From CAZYMF01 sp964648215 (lineage in GTDB: Bacteria > Desulfobacterota > Binatia > HRBIN30 > JACQVA1): DNA of 18,928 nt. The stretch is from contig CAZYMF010000087.1 of the NCBI GenBank assembly GCA_964648215.1, forward strand, positions 1 to 18,928, in the 5' to 3' direction. Positions within the stretch are counted from its first letter, which is position 1, and every line of letters begins with the position of its first letter. The position numbers were made by a program, and so were the translations under genes. Below are positions 6,638 through 14,450 of this stretch, piece by piece. The notes below the pieces were generated by a model. The model saw only the letters and a list, made by a program, of their open reading frames with translations, was not told the origin of the DNA and made no database searches.

Positions 6638-6883
6638 CTACTCCGGCTCGTCGCCGAAGTGGGCGCGGACGATGCGCTCCTTGAGGTACTCGAGCGTCCC
6701 GAGATCTTCGACGATGTCGCCACCGGTGTCGTAGAAGAAGATCTCGCCGCTCTTGTTACGGCCGACGGCGACCAGCCACTCCAGATCGTCGCGGTCCTCG
6801 AGCAGGTAGTTGATGGTCTGCGACACCCCTTTGCCAGGGATGATCGTGACCTTGGCTTTGAGGGACTTCTGCTGCTTGGCCAT
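6638..6883 (-). CDS. Small uncharacterised protein (81 aa)
   Basis: An 81-residue soluble protein that I do not recognise. It opens with a basic stretch (MAKQQKSLKAKVTIIPGKGV). A helix-like SQTINYLLEDRDD follows, then an alternating beta-like segment LEWLVAVGRNKSGEIFFYDTGGDIVEDLG, and a C-terminal helix TLEYLKERIVRAHFGDEPE. The second half is acidic. No signal peptide, membrane segment or cysteine is present. ATG at 6881-6883 is chosen over one 16 codons upstream because the extension is Pro/Arg-rich and a GAGGTG ribosome site lies about 11 bases before it. It follows the RNA methyltransferase gene by 90 bp on the same strand. Regular codon use and a folded-looking sequence argue that it is real. 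Confidence 0.7.
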   Translation of the reverse strand: MAKQQKSLKAKVTIIPGKGVSQTINYLLEDRDDLEWLVAVGRNKSGEIFFYDTGGDIVEDLGTLEYLKERIVRAHFGDEPE

Positions 6884-6973
6884 ACGGGTGCGCACCTCGC
6901 TCGGTGGCCTCGGCGGCACGCTCGCGCGCACGGGGTTCCACTCCCGGAACGCTACACCAGGGCCGGCGCCCTA

Positions 6974-8263
6974 TCAAGCGAGAGTCGCGGTCACCACCGT
7001 CTCGACGTGGTAGGTCTGCGGAAACAGATCGATCGGCTGCACGCGGGCGACGCGGTAGCGCGTGGCCAGCGCGCGCAGGTCGCGCGCGAGGGTGGCGGGG
7101 TCGCACGAGACGTAGACCACGCGGGTCGCCGCGAGCGCGCACACGTCGCCCAGGATCTCGGCCGCGCCGCTGCGCGGCGGATCGAGGACGACGGTGTCGA
7201 AGCGCTCGCCCTGCCGGCGCGCCGTGGCGATGCCGTCACCGGCCGGGGCGCAGCGGAACTCGCAGTGCGCCAACCCGAGAGATCTCGCGTTGGCGACGCC
7301 GTCTTCCACGGCGAGCGCGCCGCGCTCGACGGCGACGACGCGCGCCACGCGCCGCGCGATCGGCAGGCTGAGATTGCCGGCACCGGCGTACAGGTCGAGC
7401 ACCCGTTGCCCCGGCTGAAAATCGCCGGCCGACAGAACGCTCTGTACCAGAGTGCGGTTGCCCGCGCGGGTGACCTGGCTGAAGGTTCCCGCGCGCACCA
7501 CCCAGGGCAGGCCGGGTTCGATCTCCAGGCCGCAGCGATCGTCACCGCAGCGCCAGCGCGCCCGCTTGCCGCGCAGCACCAGGCCGGCCAGCCGTGGCTG
7601 CGCCGTCAGAAAGCTCTGCGATCTTTCGCGGTCGCGCGCGGCCAGCGCGCCCTGGGCCTCGGCGGCCAGCACCCAACGCCGGCCGTCGGCGGCCATCAAG
7701 GCTTCGAGGCGGCGCACGTCGCTGTCGAGCCGCCCGATCCATTCCGCCGCGACCGGAATGGCGCCGTCGAGCGCCGGCTCGGCGAGCAGGCATCGGGTCA
7801 CCGGCACCAGGTCGTGCGTGCCGCCGGCGAAGAAACCCACCTCGCCGCGATCGACGCGCAGGCTCAGCCGATGGCGATAGCCAAGCTCGGCCGGCGCCGG
7901 CAGGATCGGCCGCCAGTCGACCCCGGCGAGATCGATCGCCCGTCCCAGCTGATCGCGCAGGTTCTGCTCCTTTGCCGTTCGCTGCGCCGGGTAGGCGATG
8001 TGCTGCCACGGGCAGCCGCCGCAACGCGGCAGATACGGGCACGGCGGCTGGCGGCGGTCGGGGGACGGCGTGACGACCTCGACCACGTCCGCGTAGGCGT
8101 ACGAGCGCCGCTCCTCGCGGACGCGCACGATCACCTCGTCCCCCGGCACGGCGCCGCGCACGAACAGCACCTTGCCGTCGCGCCGCGCAATGGCGTGCGG
8201 TCCGTAGCTGAGGGCGGTCACGGCTACCGGACGACGGTCGCGATCGGGCGGCGGTGCTTCCAT
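6974..8263 (-). CDS. Iron-sulfur uracil-C5 RNA methyltransferase (RlmD/RlmC/TrmA family)
   Basis: A 429-residue SAM-dependent methyltransferase that makes 5-methyluridine in RNA, most likely in 23S rRNA. A TRAM-like RNA-binding segment occupies about 10-65. Cysteines C75, C81, C84 and C158 are in the CxxxxxCxxC plus distal Cys pattern that binds a [4Fe-4S] cluster. The catalytic domain has FSQVT (261-265), the SAM motif DLYAGAGNL (290-298), DPPRSG (361-366), the nucleophile C387 in VSCDPATLARD, and the general base E421 in YHVETVV. All family hallmarks are present, so it should be active. Which uridine it modifies cannot be read from sequence; RlmD (U1939) is the commonest annotation. ATG at 8261-8263 has a weak ribosome site. 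It is divergent from the GNAT gene. Confidence 0.93.
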   Translation of the reverse strand: MEAPPPDRDRRPVAVTALSYGPHAIARRDGKVLFVRGAVPGDEVIVRVREERRSYAYADVVEVVTPSPDRRQPPCPYLPRCGGCPWQHIAYPAQRTAKEQNLRDQLGRAIDLAGVDWRPILPAPAELGYRHRLSLRVDRGEVGFFAGGTHDLVPVTRCLLAEPALDGAIPVAAEWIGRLDSDVRRLEALMAADGRRWVLAAEAQGALAARDRERSQSFLTAQPRLAGLVLRGKRARWRCGDDRCGLEIEPGLPWVVRAGTFSQVTRAGNRTLVQSVLSAGDFQPGQRVLDLYAGAGNLSLPIARRVARVVAVERGALAVEDGVANARSLGLAHCEFRCAPAGDGIATARRQGERFDTVVLDPPRSGAAEILGDVCALAATRVVYVSCDPATLARDLRALATRYRVARVQPIDLFPQTYHVETVVTATLA

Positions 8264-8369
8264 TTCCGCTACCGCATACTACGGATGACGCGGCACCGGG
8301 AGGGGCGGCCAGATCCCTTCCCCCTCGCGCATTCCCCCTGGCGAGGTTTGTTGGTAAAGACGGGCAGGA

Positions 8370-8822
8370 ATGGAGGGACGGCCGATTCGTATCCGGCGCG
8401 GGCGACGCACCGACTTCGCCGCGGTTCTCGCGGTGTTGGCGGGACCGGATACCCTCGTGCCGCCGCCCGACCGGCGCACGCTGCATCGCTTCCGGCAACT
8501 GGTTGCCGACCTCGGCTGCGACTTCTACCTGGCCACCATCGACGAACGCGTCGTCGGCGTCGTCCACGTCACCTACGCCCGACAGCTGGCGGCCGCGCCG
8601 CTGGCGACCCTGGCGACGCTGGCCGTGGCCGAGTCCTCGCGCGGGCGAGGAGTGGGAACGGCACTGCTCCGGTTCGTCACCGCCCGCGCCCGCAAACGCG
8701 GCTGCGGCAACCTGCGCTGCGCCCTGGCCGAAGAGCCCGCGCCCGCCGCGGCGGCGCTGCTGCAACGTGCCGGCGCCCGCCCGCGCGGCACTGTCCTCGA
8801 GCTGGCATTGACCGGGCAATAG
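8370..8822 (+). CDS. GNAT-family N-acetyltransferase
   Basis: A 150-residue single-domain acetyltransferase. The acetyl-CoA pyrophosphate loop is RGRGVGTALL (91-100), preceded by the strand TLATLAVAESS and followed by a basic helix. The C-terminal LLQRAGARPRGTVLEL matches the last strands of the fold. An in-frame stop 15 bases upstream fixes ATG at 8370 as the first possible start. The AGGA next to it is too close for a good ribosome site, so initiation may be weak or leaderless. It ends 15 bp before the GTG of the large glutamate dehydrogenase gene, so the two are probably one transcript. The substrate may be a small amine or a protein lysine. Acetylation of the dehydrogenase is a possibility raised only by context. 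Confidence 0.87.
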   Translation: MEGRPIRIRRGRRTDFAAVLAVLAGPDTLVPPPDRRTLHRFRQLVADLGCDFYLATIDERVVGVVHVTYARQLAAAPLATLATLAVAESSRGRGVGTALLRFVTARARKRGCGNLRCALAEEPAPAAAALLQRAGARPRGTVLELALTGQ

Positions 8823-8837
8823 CGGAAGGATCGAGAC

Positions 8838-11800
8838 GTGGCGGAGTTTTCGAAGGCAATCGCCCGATTGATGGAGGAGCGCACCCCGGTGGCCAGTGAC
8901 CCACCCGCGCTACGCGCCGTGCTGGAACGGATGCGCGCGGTGCTGACGCCCATCGAGCGACCGCTCGCCGACGCCTTCACCCGGCTGCTCTTCGGCAAGA
9001 GCGGCGCCGAGGTTCTCGCCGGCGGTGACCCGCAGCGCTGGGCCGCCGTCGCCATCGACGCCTTCCGCTTCGCCAGCGGTCCGGGAACGGACGAGCCGCT
9101 GGTGCGCGTGTTCAACCCAGATCTCGAGCGCGATGGCTGGGACGCCGCCGGCACGGTGATCGAGACGCGCCTGCGCGACCGGCCGTTCATCGTCGATACG
9201 GTCCGCGAATGTCTGGAAGCCGTCGACGCCAAGATGCACGTGCTGCTGCACCCGCTTCTCGGCATCGAGCGCGACGCCCAGGGGACGCTGCTCTCCGCCG
9301 GCGTCCCCGAGGTCGTCGGCCGGCACGAGTCGTTCGTGTACGCCGAGGTCGACCGCCTGGAGGACCCGAAGGCGATGGCCGCGACGCTGACCGCTCGCCT
9401 CGCCGACGTGGTCGCGGCCACCGACGACTACCAGGCGATGCGCGCGCAGCTCACCAAGCTGGCCGACCGCCTGCGTTTCAAGAACCTGCCGCGCCCGTGG
9501 AACGAGAACGCCGAAGAGGTGGCGGCGTTCCTCGACTGGCTGGCCAACAAGAGCTTCGTCTTCCTCGGCTACCGCGAGTACGAGCTCTCGGGACAGGGCG
9601 CCGAGCGGCGCGCCGCGGTGCGGCCCGGTAGCGGCCTCGGCCTGCTGCGCGACGACAGCCGGTCGGGCTATGCCAGCCCGCGCCCGCTTGCCGCCGAGCT
9701 GCGGCGGCGCCTGAACGAGCCGCCGCTACTGCTGGTGTCCAAGACCAACGCCGAAAGCCCGATCCACCGGCGGGCGCACATGGACTACGTCGGCCTCAAG
9801 CACGTCGACGCCGCCGGTGTGGTGAGCGGCGAGTCGCGTTTCCTCGGCCTGTTCACCGCCAAGGCGTACGGCGAGGAATCGGCCGAGGTGCCGCTGCTGC
9901 GTCGCAAGCTCGAGGCCATCCTGCTCCGCGCCGAGGCGGTGACCGAGTCGCACGACTACCGCGCCATCGTCGAGCTGTTCAACACCATCCCCAAGGAAGA
10001 GCTCTTCGGCAGCAGCGTCGAGCAGCTCGACGAGGAGATCACCGCCATCCGCGCCGCCGAGGGGCGCGACGAGCTGCAAGTGCTCTGCCACGACGACATT
10101 TTCGGCCGCGGCACCTTCGTCGTGGTCACGCTGCCGCGCGCGCGCTTCTCCGCCGATCTCCAGCGCCGCGTCGAGCACCGGCTGCTGCGCCTGCTCGAAG
10201 CGCCGCTGCTGCACCAGCACGTTGCCCTCGACGACGACTCCGAGCGCGTGCGCATGCACTTCTACCTCGGCGGCCGCACCGAGGTTCCGCTGGCCACCAC
10301 CACCGCCGCACTCGAGAGCGAGCTCGGCGATCTGCTGCGAACGTGGGAGGATCGGCTGACCGATCAGCTTCTCGCCGAGCTGCCGCGGGCGGCGGCGCAG
10401 GAGCTCGCCGCGCGTTACCTGCCGGCCTTCTCCGAGAAGTACCGCGCCGCCACCGATGTCGCCCTGGCCGCGCGCGACATCCGCTGCCTCGAGGCCGTAC
10501 GCGCCAGCCGCGCCCCGCAGGTCGACGTCACCAACGAGACCCCGCCCGACGCCGCCCGCTTCACCGCAATCAAGCTCTACCTGCTGGAAGAGGCGCTGGT
10601 GCTGAGCGACGTACTGCCGCAGCTCGAGAACCTCGGCCTGAAGGTCTTCGAGGAGGACCATCTCGACGTGCGCGTCACCGATCTCGGCACCGTGCGCATC
10701 CACACCTTCCTGGTGCAGGACCGGACCGGCGCTCGCCTGGACACCGCGCGCGACGGCACCCGGCTGGCCGCGGCCATTCTGGCGCTGCGCGCCGGGACGG
10801 CCGCGAACGACGCTCTCAATCGGCTGGTCCTCGGCGCCGGCCTGCAGTGGCGCGAGGTCGACATCCTGCGCGCCTACGTCGGCCACGCGCAGCAGGCCCA
10901 GGTGGCCGCCAGCGAGCTGCTGATCGAGGCGCTCACCCACAACCCGGAGCCGGCGCGCCTGCTCTTCGACGGCTTCCGCGTCAAGTTCGACCCGGCCCAG
11001 GACGCCGTGCCGCGCAACCGCCTGACCGATCTGCTGCCGCCGGTGGAGGCGCGCTTCTTCGCCGCCGTCGACGCCGTCCAAGGAGTGCTGCACGACCGTA
11101 TTCTGCGCGCGCTGTGGGCGACGATGGCGGCGACCGTGCGCACCAACTTCTACCGCACCGACGCCAACGGGCGCGCCGGGGCCGGCACCATCGCCTTCAA
11201 GCTCGAGTCCGCCCAGTTGGCCCATCTGCCGAAGCCGCACCCGCTCTACGAGATCTACGTGCACGCGCCGCACATGGCCGGCATTCACCTGCGCGGGGCG
11301 CGCGTGGCCCGCGGCGGCATTCGTCTCAGCGATCGCCCCGACGATTTCCGCACCGAGGTCCTCGGGCTGATGAAGACCCAGATGGTCAAGAACGCGGTCA
11401 TCGTCCCCAGCGGCGCCAAGGGCGGCTTCGTCGTCAAGCGGCGACTGGCCGGAGCCGCGTCGCCGGTGGCGGCGGCCTACCGTTCACTCATCGGCGGCCT
11501 GCTCGATCTGACCGACAACGTGGTTCAGGGCGCCACGGCGGCGCCGCCCGGCCTGCTCACCTACGACGATCCCGACCCCTACCTGGTGGTGGCGGCTGAC
11601 AAGGGGACGGCCACGTTCTCCGACCTCGCCAACGAGATCGCCGCCGCCTACGGATTCTGGCTCGGCGACGCCTTCGCCTCCGGCGGCAGTCACGGCTGGG
11701 ACCACAAGCGCGAGGGCATCACGTCGCGCGGCGCCTGGGAGTCGGTGCGGCAGCACTTTCGCGCCCTCGGGCACGACGCGGACAACGGCCCGCTCACGGT

Positions 11801-13700
11801 CATCGGCATCGGCGACATGAGCGGCGACGTCTTCGGCAACGGCCTGCTGCGCTCGCGCCACCTGCGCCTGCGCGCCGCCTTCAATCACCTGCACGTGTTC
11901 CTCGATCCCGACCCCGACCCCGAGATCTCCTACACCGAGCGCGAGCGCCTGTTTCGGCTGCCGCGCTCGGGCTGGAACGACTACGCCGCCGAGGCCATCA
12001 GCGCCGGCGGCGGCGTCTTCCCGCGCGCGGCCAAGAAGATCCCGCTCTCCGCCGAGGTCCGCGAGATGCTCGGGGTCGACACCGACAGCCTTTCGGGCGA
12101 GGAGCTGATCCGGGCGGTGCTGGCGATGGAGGCCGACCTGCTGTGGAACGGCGGCATCGGCACCTACGTCAAGGCCAGCGACGAGAGCCATGCCGACGTC
12201 GGCGACAGCGCCAACGACGGCGTTCGCGTCGACGCGCGCGAGCTGCGCGTAAAGGTCGTCGCCGAAGGCGGCAACCTCGGGCTGACGCAGCGGGCGCGCG
12301 TCGAGTACGCGCTGGCCGGCGGCCACCTCAACACCGACGCCATCGACAACTCCGGCGGGGTCGACCTCTCCGACCACGAGGTGAACTTGAAGATCGCGCT
12401 CGGCCGCCCCATCGAGGCCGGGGCGCTGTCGATGACCGAGCGCAACGATCTGCTCGTCGAGCTGACCGCCACGGTCTGCGACATCGTGCTCTCGCACAAC
12501 CGGCGGCAGGCGCGGTTGTTGACCCTCGACCAGCTGCGCAGCCGCACGCGCCTCGACGACTTCCGCGAGCTGATCCTCCAGCTCGAGAGCGAGATGCAGC
12601 TCGACCGCCAGCTCGAGCACCTGCCCGATCGCGAGGCGCTGCGGGAACGGCGCTCGGTGTTCCTCGGCCTCACCCGACCCGAGCTCGCCGTCGTGCTGGC
12701 CTACAGCAAGCTGCACCTGCAGCACGCCCTGCTGCAATCGAGCCTGCCCGACGACGCCTTCCTCGAACGGTTCCTGCGCCGCTACTTTCCCGAGGTCGTC
12801 AACGAGCACTTCGGCGACGGCGTCCGCGCGCACCGGCTGCGACGCGAGATCATCGCGGTCACGCTCGCCAACTGGCTTATCGACGCCATGGGTACCACCT
12901 TCGTCCCGCGTATCGCCCGCGACACCGGCAGCGACATGGTGACGGTGGTCAAGGCATGGACCGCGGTGATCGCGGTCAGCGAGGCCGACCGCTGGATCGA
13001 CCACCTGATGGCCGGCCTGTCGCCGCTCTCGGCCGACGCCGACGCGCGCTGCGCGCACGCGCTCGAGGACGCGATGGAGCGAGCGACCAAGTGGATCGTG
13101 GAGACGCAGTCGAGCGAGCTGACGATCGCCGAGCTGGTGAAGGCGTTCTCGGTCTCCGTCGGCGCGCTGCAGCACGGGGTCACCCAGCTCCTGCCCGAGG
13201 TCGACCGCGAGCGCGACCGCGCCCGGCTCGACGGCTTGATGGAGGCGGGGGTGCCGCCGTCGCTGGCGCAGGCCCTGGTCACCCTCGGGCGCACCGCCGA
13301 GCTGCTCGAGATCGACCAGATCGCCTCCGACATGGGCGCGCCGCTGGAAACCGCCGGCGAGGTCTACTACCGGGTCGGCGAGCTGGCGGATCTCGACTGG
13401 ATTCGGCTGAGCCTGGGAACGCTCGCGGCGCGGGGAACCAACGATCGCTGGGAGCGGCGCGCGTTCGAGGGGCTGGCGGAGGGCCTGGTCTACGCGCGGC
13501 GCCAGCTCACCCGCAACATTCTTCTCTGTCGCCAGGGCGGCGGCGAGGTCGATCACTGCCTGGCCGAGTACGTCGAGCAGCACCACGTCCAGATCGACAA
13601 GGTGCGCGGGCTGATCGGCGACCTCAAGAGCGCTCCCCGCGCCACCGTGGCCGGGATCGTGGTGGTGATGCGCGAGCTCGGGAGGCTGACCGGACGCTGA
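8838..13700 (+). CDS. gdhB: NAD-specific glutamate dehydrogenase, large (GDH-180) type
   Basis: A 1620-residue enzyme of the class that oxidises glutamate to 2-oxoglutarate and ammonia with NAD+. It is a cytoplasmic, mainly catabolic enzyme; the length matches the ~1,600-residue family. The N-terminal ~620 residues contain ACT-like regulatory segments, with strand patterns near 411-485 and 575-620. The catalytic region has RGGIRLSDRPDDFRTEVLG (825-843), MKTQMVKNAVIVPSGAKGGF (845-864) with the conserved lysine K861, and the dinucleotide loop GIGDMSGDVFGNG beginning at G990. Further conserved blocks are LLWNGGIGTYVKA near 1100 and VVAEGGNLGLTQ near 1140. A helical C-terminal domain follows. GTG at 8838 is supported by GGAAGGA seven bases upstream. 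It is flanked by a GNAT gene 15 bp upstream and a hydrolase gene that overlaps its stop by one base. Allosteric control by amino acids through ACT domains is a family expectation. Confidence 0.96.
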   Translation: MAEFSKAIARLMEERTPVASDPPALRAVLERMRAVLTPIERPLADAFTRLLFGKSGAEVLAGGDPQRWAAVAIDAFRFASGPGTDEPLVRVFNPDLERDGWDAAGTVIETRLRDRPFIVDTVRECLEAVDAKMHVLLHPLLGIERDAQGTLLSAGVPEVVGRHESFVYAEVDRLEDPKAMAATLTARLADVVAATDDYQAMRAQLTKLADRLRFKNLPRPWNENAEEVAAFLDWLANKSFVFLGYREYELSGQGAERRAAVRPGSGLGLLRDDSRSGYASPRPLAAELRRRLNEPPLLLVSKTNAESPIHRRAHMDYVGLKHVDAAGVVSGESRFLGLFTAKAYGEESAEVPLLRRKLEAILLRAEAVTESHDYRAIVELFNTIPKEELFGSSVEQLDEEITAIRAAEGRDELQVLCHDDIFGRGTFVVVTLPRARFSADLQRRVEHRLLRLLEAPLLHQHVALDDDSERVRMHFYLGGRTEVPLATTTAALESELGDLLRTWEDRLTDQLLAELPRAAAQELAARYLPAFSEKYRAATDVALAARDIRCLEAVRASRAPQVDVTNETPPDAARFTAIKLYLLEEALVLSDVLPQLENLGLKVFEEDHLDVRVTDLGTVRIHTFLVQDRTGARLDTARDGTRLAAAILALRAGTAANDALNRLVLGAGLQWREVDILRAYVGHAQQAQVAASELLIEALTHNPEPARLLFDGFRVKFDPAQDAVPRNRLTDLLPPVEARFFAAVDAVQGVLHDRILRALWATMAATVRTNFYRTDANGRAGAGTIAFKLESAQLAHLPKPHPLYEIYVHAPHMAGIHLRGARVARGGIRLSDRPDDFRTEVLGLMKTQMVKNAVIVPSGAKGGFVVKRRLAGAASPVAAAYRSLIGGLLDLTDNVVQGATAAPPGLLTYDDPDPYLVVAADKGTATFSDLANEIAAAYGFWLGDAFASGGSHGWDHKREGITSRGAWESVRQHFRALGHDADNGPLTVIGIGDMSGDVFGNGLLRSRHLRLRAAFNHLHVFLDPDPDPEISYTERERLFRLPRSGWNDYAAEAISAGGGVFPRAAKKIPLSAEVREMLGVDTDSLSGEELIRAVLAMEADLLWNGGIGTYVKASDESHADVGDSANDGVRVDARELRVKVVAEGGNLGLTQRARVEYALAGGHLNTDAIDNSGGVDLSDHEVNLKIALGRPIEAGALSMTERNDLLVELTATVCDIVLSHNRRQARLLTLDQLRSRTRLDDFRELILQLESEMQLDRQLEHLPDREALRERRSVFLGLTRPELAVVLAYSKLHLQHALLQSSLPDDAFLERFLRRYFPEVVNEHFGDGVRAHRLRREIIAVTLANWLIDAMGTTFVPRIARDTGSDMVTVVKAWTAVIAVSEADRWIDHLMAGLSPLSADADARCAHALEDAMERATKWIVETQSSELTIAELVKAFSVSVGALQHGVTQLLPEVDRERDRARLDGLMEAGVPPSLAQALVTLGRTAELLEIDQIASDMGAPLETAGEVYYRVGELADLDWIRLSLGTLAARGTNDRWERRAFEGLAEGLVYARRQLTRNILLCRQGGGEVDHCLAEYVEQHHVQIDKVRGLIGDLKSAPRATVAGIVVVMRELGRLTGR

Positions 13701-14440
13701 TGGCGGTACACGTGCATTTCCTCGGAGCCGGCGACGCGTTCTCGGCCGGCGGACGGCATCAGGCGGGCTACCTGCTGCGGGGCCGGCGCGACACGGTGCT
13801 GCTCGACTGCGGCGCGACGACGTTGACGGCGATGAAGCGCGACGGCGTCGATGCCGGCGCCATCGACGCCGTTCTGCTCAGCCATCTGCACGGCGACCAC
13901 TTCGCCGGCCTCCCCTACCTCTTTCTCCAGTACACGTACGAGACGCCGCGCCGACGCCCGCTGGTGATCGCCGGCCCGCCCGGGACCGAGGCGCGGGTCC
14001 GCGCCCTCTACCGTGCCGTGTACAAAGATCTGGCGCAGAAGCCGCTGCCATTCCCGGTCGAGCACGTGGTCCTCCATCCCGGTGTGGCCGCCACGATCGG
14101 GACCCTGCACGTCGAGCCCTTCCGCGTGCCGCATCAGGAGAAGGACATCTCGCTGGCGCTGCGCGTGCGCGCAGACGACAAGATCGTCCTCTACTCCGGC
14201 GACACCGGCTGGACCGAGGGCCTGGTCGAGTGGTCGCAAGGGGTCGACCTGTTCATCTGCGAGTGCTGCTTCTTCGAGACCCGCCTCGATCTGCACCTCG
14301 ACTACCCGCGCCTGGCGGAGAACCGCGCCCGCTTCGGCTGCCGCCGCATGGTTCTCACCCACCTCGGCCGCGAGGTGCTGGCGCACCGCGACGAGGTGGA
14401 GATCGAGCTCGCCCACGACGGCTTGCGCATCGAGCTGTGA
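13700..14440 (+). CDS. Metallo-beta-lactamase-fold hydrolase, ribonuclease Z-like
   Basis: A 246-residue MBL-fold protein. The metal-binding motif SHLHGDHFAG gives H62, H64, D66 and H67. Further ligands are consistent with H145 in RVPHQEKD, D168 in YSGDTGW and H221 in LTHLGREVL. The opening VHFLGAGDAFSAGGRHQAGY resembles RNase Z and related phosphodiesterases, but the flexible exosite arm of tRNase Z is not evident, so tRNA 3' processing is not certain. Cyclic-nucleotide or other phosphodiester cleavage is equally possible. Its ATG shares one base with the glutamate dehydrogenase stop (TGATG at 13698-13702), which implies translational coupling. It is convergent with the membrane glycosyltransferase gene, only 10 bp away. 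Confidence 0.88.
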   Translation: MAVHVHFLGAGDAFSAGGRHQAGYLLRGRRDTVLLDCGATTLTAMKRDGVDAGAIDAVLLSHLHGDHFAGLPYLFLQYTYETPRRRPLVIAGPPGTEARVRALYRAVYKDLAQKPLPFPVEHVVLHPGVAATIGTLHVEPFRVPHQEKDISLALRVRADDKIVLYSGDTGWTEGLVEWSQGVDLFICECCFFETRLDLHLDYPRLAENRARFGCRRMVLTHLGREVLAHRDEVEIELAHDGLRIEL

Positions 14441-14450
14441 GCCGGACGCG

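Noticed and set aside
11484..13586. 700-codon open frame on the minus strand inside the glutamate dehydrogenase gene
   Set aside because: Antisense shadow of a GC-rich gene whose own frame carries continuous family motifs.
12143..13699. Upstream extension of the MBL hydrolase frame into the dehydrogenase gene
   Set aside because: Arg-rich shadow translation; the hydrolase fold begins at the ATG overlapping the dehydrogenase stop.
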